Source of the DNA: Sweltsa coloradensis
Taxonomy: Eukaryota > Arthropoda > Insecta > Plecoptera > Chloroperlidae
Reading direction: 5' to 3'
NCBI GenBank assembly: GCA_024449915.1
Contig: JAMZAV010000779.1
Location: forward strand, 1-64,000
DNA: 64,000 bases
The position numbers were made by a program, and so were the translations under genes. Shown here in pieces: positions 57,767 through 64,000 of this stretch (positions are counted from its first letter, which is position 1; each line of letters starts with the position of its first letter). The notes beneath the pieces are model-generated. The model worked only from the letters and a program-made list of their open reading frames with translations. It made no database searches and was not told the DNA's origin.

Positions 57767-59099
57767 GAAAATCTACTGATGGACAAGCAGCCTCATTTCG
57801 CAAGTTAACGCCTGCAGAACGGCGCAACAAATATCACACTCTAACTTTTATTCTATTCATTATTTGGACAAAACTTAGGAATAATATTTAGCAAACATAT
57901 CATTCCTTCTAGTAGCGATTATTTCAATTTTTTTTATACAGTCCTTAGCTAGTTATAACAATGTACGCATTATAAATGTCAAAATTATCAACGACTATAA
58001 GTCTTCTCAACTTCAATTGACAAAAAACTACTGGTCGGATTTCTACAAGAATTCTTTCTAATATGCATCTAACTATTTAAACAAGAAATAAATGAACTTT
58101 CTAGATAGAAAAAGCAAAGCACTGAACGAAAATTTACAGCATAGCCTGTAGAGTTAGGGGGTTAAGGGACACAGATAGGGTGAACCTTGCATTTCATTCT
58201 AGAAGCAAGCCACTTGGCACAGTTACTTATTAGACCTTATTGATTGATTGGATCGATGGTGCCAAGATAAAATTGCCATATGGCACCACTAGCACAGTGG
58301 CGGACTGGGGGCCGCCCAGTGACACGTTGGATATGCGTTTTTGTATGTTCGATCAGTCGAACAAGCTGAGAGGGGACTCAAATCATTCGTAATGTTCCCC
58401 TCATTTCTATGAAGGTATCGTGGAAATCGTATTTGGCAGAATTTACCTTTTGGAGACAATAAAACGTAAATAAGGCACATTTCAAATCGAATAGAAGACT
58501 TATTGACTGATGTCGCTGGGAGATATGACACAAATTCTTGATAATTAATCACAAGAGATAAGTTCTAAAATAGCAGGACACTAAAAATGGTAGCTTTTGG
58601 TTGTGAGCATAAAAAATGGCAAAAAAGGCGAAGTTTGTGAAGCCTTGGGAGAGGTAACAATGACTCTTATGTGACGCACAAAATATAAAGATATGTTTCG
58701 GTGTCGGCAAATTAAGGAGCTTTTGGCTGTGGGAATGAAAATAACAAAAAGGCCCAAATTTCGCATTTTGTATGTAGCCTATGTGACACGTTGGATATTC
58801 GTTTTGAATATTCGATTAGTCGAACAACATGAGAGGGGACTCAAATCATTCGTAGTGTTCCCTTGAATGTTCCCCAACGTGTTAATCAAACTCAACAATA
58901 TTTTGCCTTTGGAGTCAAAAAACGGCAATAAAAGAACATTTGAAATCAAGACTACTGACTGATCGCTGGGAGAGTTGGCAATAATATTCGTGATATTTAA
59001 AAAACAATATATAAATAATATTGCAGGCACATTAGTTGTTACAAACAGGCACATGAACTGTATTTAGATTCAACAGAAGACATTGTACTCTTGACACTC

Positions 59100-60660
59100 C
59101 TGTGAATACGTTTAAATTTTGGGATCTCGCTCTTTAGCTGGAATTGGCAATTCAGCAGTTTATCCGATCAATTAGGCAGTCAAACTTTGACATGTATTTT
59201 CAGTCTATGCAAATGCTTTTTCACGGTTCTTTGGATCCAGTCAATTACCCAGATGGCTCTCGTTCCATCTAAGGTACATGGCGCTGCGCTAGAACAAGTA
59301 TATCCCACTATAAAACAAGAATTCTGCTCTGGATCGTTCGTCGTCCACGAGTCTCAAGGCCCTTCTCCACGATGGCACTAGATCTAGCGCATGAACAGCT
59401 AAATGCATACATCAAAGGTGATGGTGGAACCTTTGGTCTCACACAGAAGTCTACTGCACAGGATATGTGGATGCTTACAAGCTCGCAGATATGTTCCTTA
59501 GTTCAAAAATTTGAAACGAGTCAAGGTATATCTGGTGATCCAGAAGATACGCCGATCTGATATCACCAAGACACCAAATCAATACGCCGCAAGTCGCAAG
59601 TCGTCTCTGAAAGCAGTATTTGGAAAATACGGAAATCCGTTCTTGGAAGATAGTGCGGTGCTCTCCAACATTGAGTCGAAACAATTAAGTGGCAAGTTAT
59701 TGTTCTGCTGCATTAATGGATCCTATAAAGTGCAACAAATTTGCGGTATTTAGTAATCAGAAGAAAAAAGACCTGAAAACCAAAACAGGAAATAAAGTTG
59801 CCTCAGTAAGATAATATGACTGTGTACTTTTCAGCAAATTGTTTTTAACATGTGCATGTGCATGTCAGAGTGAGACCAGTGAAGGAGATTTACAGGATTT
59901 CTCCAGACACTAAAACCAGCCATTTACTCCTTCCTTGACCAGCATGGGTGGCCCTGATGCATGCAGTCGAACATCATTCAGTGCTTGATGGTTGTGAGGG
60001 TGCAGTTGCTCAGTGTGTCCCACCTGTGCAAGCAGTACTAATGGAGCGGCTGTAGTCAACATGTTAGCTCCCAAAGCAAGCAAGACGTTCGCAAAGTATA
60101 TACGGGATGTGTATCAACCATATCTCAGGTCTGCTGAAGGCTCTGGAGCTCGCGCAGGACGTGTGGACATTGTTTAGGACGTCTACCTTGGTGATGGCCT
60201 TAAAATGTTCATTGTGCATTGCACAGAGTGGGCAAGAAATCTACTCCACCCTGGATACAGATGTCCTGATTTCATTCAACAGGGAGTCAATGCTCAGTCT
60301 CTGACCCTGTGACCACTGGAGAGGTTTGAAGTCCATAATGGTTCGAACTGTCGACACGGATGCCATTATGTACTTGCTTTTTCTGCTGTACAGAATCTAG
60401 TAAAGGAGCCGTAGCTTTGGGTGTCTTTTGGCTTTGAAAAAGGTAAAAAATCCATCGCTGCACATGTCACTTGGCGGGCGACAACTGCCTTCCTGGTTCT
60501 TTCCCGTGCATGGTGACACTGTGGAAGCAATGGAAATCCTGCAGCAGTGCAGTCAAGTATTGAAACTACTTCCATTACTCATTTGTCAACCAGCAGTAGC
60601 AGACAAGCAGATTATGGAAGGAGTTGAAGGTGTTGTGTGGGAGGAAAAGTGCAAATGAAT
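59100..60660 (+). pseudogene. decayed gene of an unnamed invertebrate family
   Basis: Several + strand frames keep recognisable blocks in order: EQVYPTIKQEFCSGSFVV (59296-59350), MALDLAHEQLNAYIKGDGG and FGLT (59372-59440), FGKYGNPFLED (59620-59655), and a PKASKTFAKYIRDVYQPY block near 60067-60125. From memory, predicted proteins of cnidarians, molluscs, lancelets and echinoderms share AHEQ.N..KG.GG..GLT followed later by GNPFLE. I know no function for them. Frameshifts near 59370, 59570 and 60060 and stops break this copy. Its place in the loop of a long inverted repeat suggests it is carried by a mobile element. Confidence 0.55.
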
Positions 60661-61646
60661 GTATACAAAATTTGAATCTAGTCTCAAAGATGAACACCGT
60701 GTTTTTTGCACATAGTTATTTCTTTGTTTTGCGACTTTTATAATATACTAGATGTATATTGGAACCTTTCTCAGGGCAATAGGTAATTCGATTATTATTG
60801 GAATTATTGGTGCCATTTTTATCGAATTTTAATCTCAAAACCAGAAACTTCAAATTCTTGCGACTCAGCAATATTTGGTTTTGTGTGCTACATTTTTCAA
60901 TTATTGCCACCTTTCCACACATGTAGGCCAAATTGGTTTTAAAACTGAATAATTATTGTGCCGTTTTTTTAACATTTTTTTTTAATCTCAAAACTAAAGC
61001 TTCCAATTCTAATGTGTTTGCAATATTATATTTTGTGTTTTGTTCATTAAATATCAGACTTATCGCCATCTCTCCCGGGGCTGAAGTATGCTGGTTTTGA
61101 TTTAATAAATGTAGCCTTTTTTGCCGTTTATGTAATCTCACAGCGAAAAGAAATTAATTTTAGTGTGTCTTTAGTATTATACTAGTTAATCCTTTGTGCT
61201 TTATCGGCCTGTCACAATATCTAACGATATCAGTTAATAACTCTTTGCTTTGAAATGTGCCTTTATTGCCGTTTTTGTCTCCAAAAGGTCAATTCTGCCA
61301 ATTACAATTTCCACGTTACCTACCTTCATAGAAATAAGAAGAAATTTACGAATGATTTGAGTCCCTCTTGTTCGACTGATCGAACATAATTTAAAAACGC
61401 ACATACAACGTGTCACTGGGCGGCCCCCAGTCCGCCACTGTGCCAGTGGTGCAATATGGTAATTTCATCTTGGCACCATCGATTCAATCAATCAATAAGG
61501 TCTAATAAGTAACTGTGCCAAGTGGCTTGCTTCTAGAATGAAATGCAAGGTTGAATCCCCTAACCCCCTAACTAGTAGTTTTTCATGGCTCATTCGCACG
61601 TCAAAAGTGCGTATTTTAGATGAAAACACAATACATTGCATATTAC

Positions 61647-62590
61647 TAGGGATGTGCGGGTACCCGAAAAACGGGTAATTTTCGGGTAGGTAAAATTACC
61701 CGACCTCGGGTCGGGCCGTCAATTCATACCCGAAAAAGTCGGGTCGGGTAGAAGTAATAAAGAAACACGCCAATCTGCTCCTTTTAAACCTCCCGCTCAC
61801 ACGCCAAACGAACAGCTGACGTCGGAGCGGACCAATCGCTACGACGTGGGCGCGGCTATGCTATGATGCTGTGTCCTTGGCTCTTCCGGCGCTGTTCCCG
61901 CTGGAGTAATAGGCCCTACTGACCGTCATTACTCGTCTTCTGGTTATTCAACGCTAATAACGGCATAAAGCAAGTTGAATATTACGTACGTGGGAGAATG
62001 GTGAAAAAGAAACAACGCTAATAAACATCGTCGAACAAAGTTGCAATTCATCTAGAAGTCCGATCTAGTGCGCATCGTTGCGCGCAGCAGAGCGTTGGGC
62101 GGAGTCAGACCGAAAGGCTGGTGCAAACGCGCGATTTCGTCAGATGCATGGCTGGTACAAACGCATGATTTCGTCGGCCGGAAGAGAAAAATACGCGATC
62201 GCATCGGTTTTTCTTGGGGTTTTCGTATCGGAAATATTAGAAAACGATTGTTACGATATTATTTCCGAGAATAACAAACAATTGATTCCAGGAAAACGAT
62301 AATAGCGGGGTTTCACTGCACCAGGCCTAGGCCTAGGCCTACTCAAGCAAAAGTTCATAAGACGCCGATTTGGAAGTACTTTGTGTCAACACAGCCCAGA
62401 GTGGCTACCTGCAACCAATGCATAACTGTTTTGTAGGAAATTTTTTTCTAAAAATGAATTCACAAATAAAAATAACATTCACTACCCGAGCCCGACCCGA
62501 GCGTACTTCAATTACCCGAGCCCGAGGGTACTTTCAATTACCCGACCCGAGCCCGACCCGAGTTCAAAAACCACTACCCGCACATCCCTA
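61647..62590. mobile_element. hAT-like element, TSD CATATTAC
   Basis: 944 bp, starting TAGGGATGTGCGGGTACCCG and ending ACTACCCGCACATCCCTA, with many CGGGTA words. It is flanked by exact CATATTAC at 61639-61646 and 62591-62598. It splits the right arm of the giant inverted repeat, so it is the younger insertion. Confidence 0.93.
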
Positions 62591-63178
62591 CATATTACCC
62601 TATGCTATAAATTTTCGTTCAGTGCACTTTCTATCCAGAAAGTTAATTTTTTTTCTTGTCTAAACAGTCCGATGCAAATTTTGAAAGAAGTCTTGTTGAA
62701 ATTTGATCATTAGGTTTTTGTCAATTGAAGTTGTTAAATTTAATTTCACAAAAAACAAGTAGGAAAGCTTTAAATTTTATTTCAATACGTACATTGATAT
62801 ATCATGTTAACGGCTGTCCAAAAATTCAAAATAATCGCTATTAGAAGGAATGATATGTTTGCTAAATATTACTTCTCTTAAGTTTTGTCCCAATAATGAA
62901 TAGAATAAAAGTTAGAGCATGGTAATTGGTAAGTGTCGCGCCGTTCAGCAGGCGTCAACATGCGAAATGAGGGTTGCTTGTCCATCAGTTGGGCTCAAAG
63001 CGGAGAATACCCGGCATGCTCCTGGATTTGTGACGTAGTTGCTGGTACCCTATTGCTTAGGCGTACACCATTTGTTTGAGTTTATCTTGCTCAAAACAAA
63101 ACCAATCTCTTGTTTGTTTTGAAGTTTTAAAATTGCATTTCTTTGTTGATTGATACAAATAAATAATATTATCCATAG

Positions 63179-63428
63179 GACATGGCTGGCCTACTGAGAC
63201 CAGAAGCTTGCCGACTACTGATGAGCTCAATCCGTAAAGACTTTCCGGATGTCCCTCTGCACATGCATACACATGACACTTCCGGTATTGGCGTCGTGTC
63301 GATGTTGGTCGCCACCGAATGCGGAGCGGACGTGGTTGACGTAGCAGTTGATTCGATGTCCGGCCTCACTTCTCAACCCAGTATGGGTGCAATCGTAGCT
63401 TCCCTGGATAAAACGGACTACCATACCG
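63179..63428 (+). CDS. PC: PC coding exon 13: carboxyltransferase metal site
   Basis: Residues 739-821 plus one base. [20 protein letters not shown] continues the CIK motif. [20 protein letters not shown] carries His768 and His770, the two histidine metal ligands. [20 protein letters not shown] is the family signature. Acceptor CCATAG, donor GTAAGA, phase 1. The next exon must supply the catalytic Thr and lies outside the window. Confidence 0.96.
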
Positions 63429-64000
63429 GTAAGAATAACCTCTAGACTACTACCCAAATAGGTATGTTTTTTGTACTTCATTCATTTTAGTCACAATTAT
63501 TTAAAGGTAGACCATAAAAAGCAATATTTTCTTGGTCTTGAACTCTGCATGTCAAGCATTCAGGAAAAACAATACACAAATGAGTTTTGAGGAGCAGTGG
63601 GTGAACATAGCCCTATTTAAATTACACCTTGACACTGTAACCATTTTCTCGCCCCCAAATTGAGTATAAAAGGACTAAAAGGAGCCAATGCTACCGCTGC
63701 TTACCAGGTATGCCCACTAGGGTGTATTATACTAAATAAAAAATAAAAATGCCATGTGTACTTTTCTCCAACAAATAGATACAGTTAACTGAGCGAGGTG
63801 GGCGAAAACACAATAAAATAACTCATGTGACAATAAAACACATTTTCGACAGCAAAAAAACTTGCAATTATTGCCTAAAAATAACATGGCACAGAGATAT
63901 CACGATATTGGTTAGTGTCAGAATCTGTACAGTGAATGTTGAAGAAATTTGCGATGATTGCCATTTCGCCTTCATCGAGTCTTGTCTGTAAACAAACAAC
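63429..64000. other. start of PC intron 13
   Basis: No coding exon or repeat recognised before the window ends. Confidence 0.5.

Larger units (their letters stand above)
57767..62995. mobile_element. giant inverted-repeat element with internal gene
   Basis: The left arm (about 57767-58545) is the reverse complement of the right arm (about 61195-62995, not counting a 944-bp hAT element). Shared words include TGATGGACAAGCAGCC, AAGTGGCTTGCTTCTAGAAT (inverted) and CAGTGGCGGACTGGGGGC. Inside the arms, related units with GGACTCAAATCATTCGTA and AAACGGCAATAAA recur (58310, 58785, and inverted near 61060-61360). The loop carries a decayed coding region at 59100-60660. The native length would be about 4.3 kb. 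No known superfamily was recognised. Confidence 0.75.
23843..63428 (+). other. PC: pyruvate carboxylase gene span (3' end outside)
   Basis: Thirteen coding exons share one continuous reading frame and all junction phases match. They follow pyruvate carboxylase order: presequence, ATP-grasp biotin carboxylase, linker, carboxyltransferase. The enzyme uses ATP and bicarbonate to carboxylate its biotin and then makes oxaloacetate from pyruvate in mitochondria. About 821 codons are present of roughly 1180 expected, so the last part of the carboxyltransferase domain and the biotinyl domain with its MKM motif are beyond 64000. Introns run from 479 to 6639 bp and are filled with mobile elements. No in-frame stop or frameshift was found in any exon. 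Confidence 0.95.

Noticed and set aside
58295..61440. Simple hAT element bounded by CAGTGGCGGACTGG ends
   Set aside because: The ends look hAT-like, but the flanks are themselves inverted repeats of each other (CACTAGCA / TGCCAGTG) and continue for hundreds of bases, so these points are inside the arms, not at the element's edge.
1..64000. CRISPR arrays, prokaryotic operons, ribosome binding sites
   Set aside because: Spliceosomal introns, SINEs, LINEs and hAT MITEs show this is animal nuclear DNA. The tandem arrays seen lack spacers.

Overview
The window is animal nuclear DNA. It has spliceosomal introns of 0.5-6.6 kb, a very high load of mobile elements, and one recognisable host gene. That gene is mitochondrial pyruvate carboxylase (PC) on the + strand, running from about 23.84 kb to the right edge and beyond it. 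Thirteen coding exons are present, 2464 nt or about 821 codons. They cover the presequence, the whole biotin carboxylase (ATP-grasp) domain and most of the carboxyltransferase domain. The rest of the carboxyltransferase domain and the biotin carrier domain lie past position 64000. Mag-like Ty3/gypsy and Jockey/CR1/L2-like LINE remains, together with a very dense palindromic TAGGCCTA motif, suggest a marine invertebrate, most likely a deuterostome such as an echinoderm. The taxonomic part is inference.

Positions 1-23.8 kb show no intact host gene. They hold the 3' end of an RNase H-bearing LINE (1-1.26 kb), a 177-bp tandem duplication (2.5-2.85 kb), and a pair of inverted LINE fragments sharing one frameshift (5.3-6.9 kb). 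Next comes a minus-strand LINE (7.7-14.9 kb) broken open by a 5.5-kb gypsy element with near-identical LTRs but many frameshifts. After that come a foldback element (15.2-15.5 kb), a 633-bp near-perfect palindrome flanked by TTAA (18.6-19.3 kb), a tRNA-derived SINE (19.5 kb) and a 0.6-kb dispersed repeat.

The PC introns are crowded with non-autonomous DNA transposons. Seven hAT-like elements have terminal inverted repeats and intact 8-bp target duplications (7/8 in an eighth, 6/8 in a ninth). Two TTAA-flanked piggyBac-like MITEs sit inside the largest hAT-like element. There are also a second SINE copy, several LINE fragments and a second, larger foldback copy. Some insertions touch splicing signals. 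A hAT MITE ends 32 bp before exon 3. A LINE begins within about 6 bp of the exon 12 donor. A fourfold tandem repeat of the end of intron 6 runs almost into the exon 7 acceptor. Intron 1 appears to be a GC-AG intron.

The most unusual structure is in intron 12 (about 57.77-63.0 kb). It is a very long inverted repeat with degenerate tandem repeats inside its arms. Its loop carries a decayed gene of a family I recall only as an unnamed predicted protein common in marine invertebrates. The right arm was later split by a hAT element with a perfect target duplication. This is the best candidate here for an undescribed mobile element.
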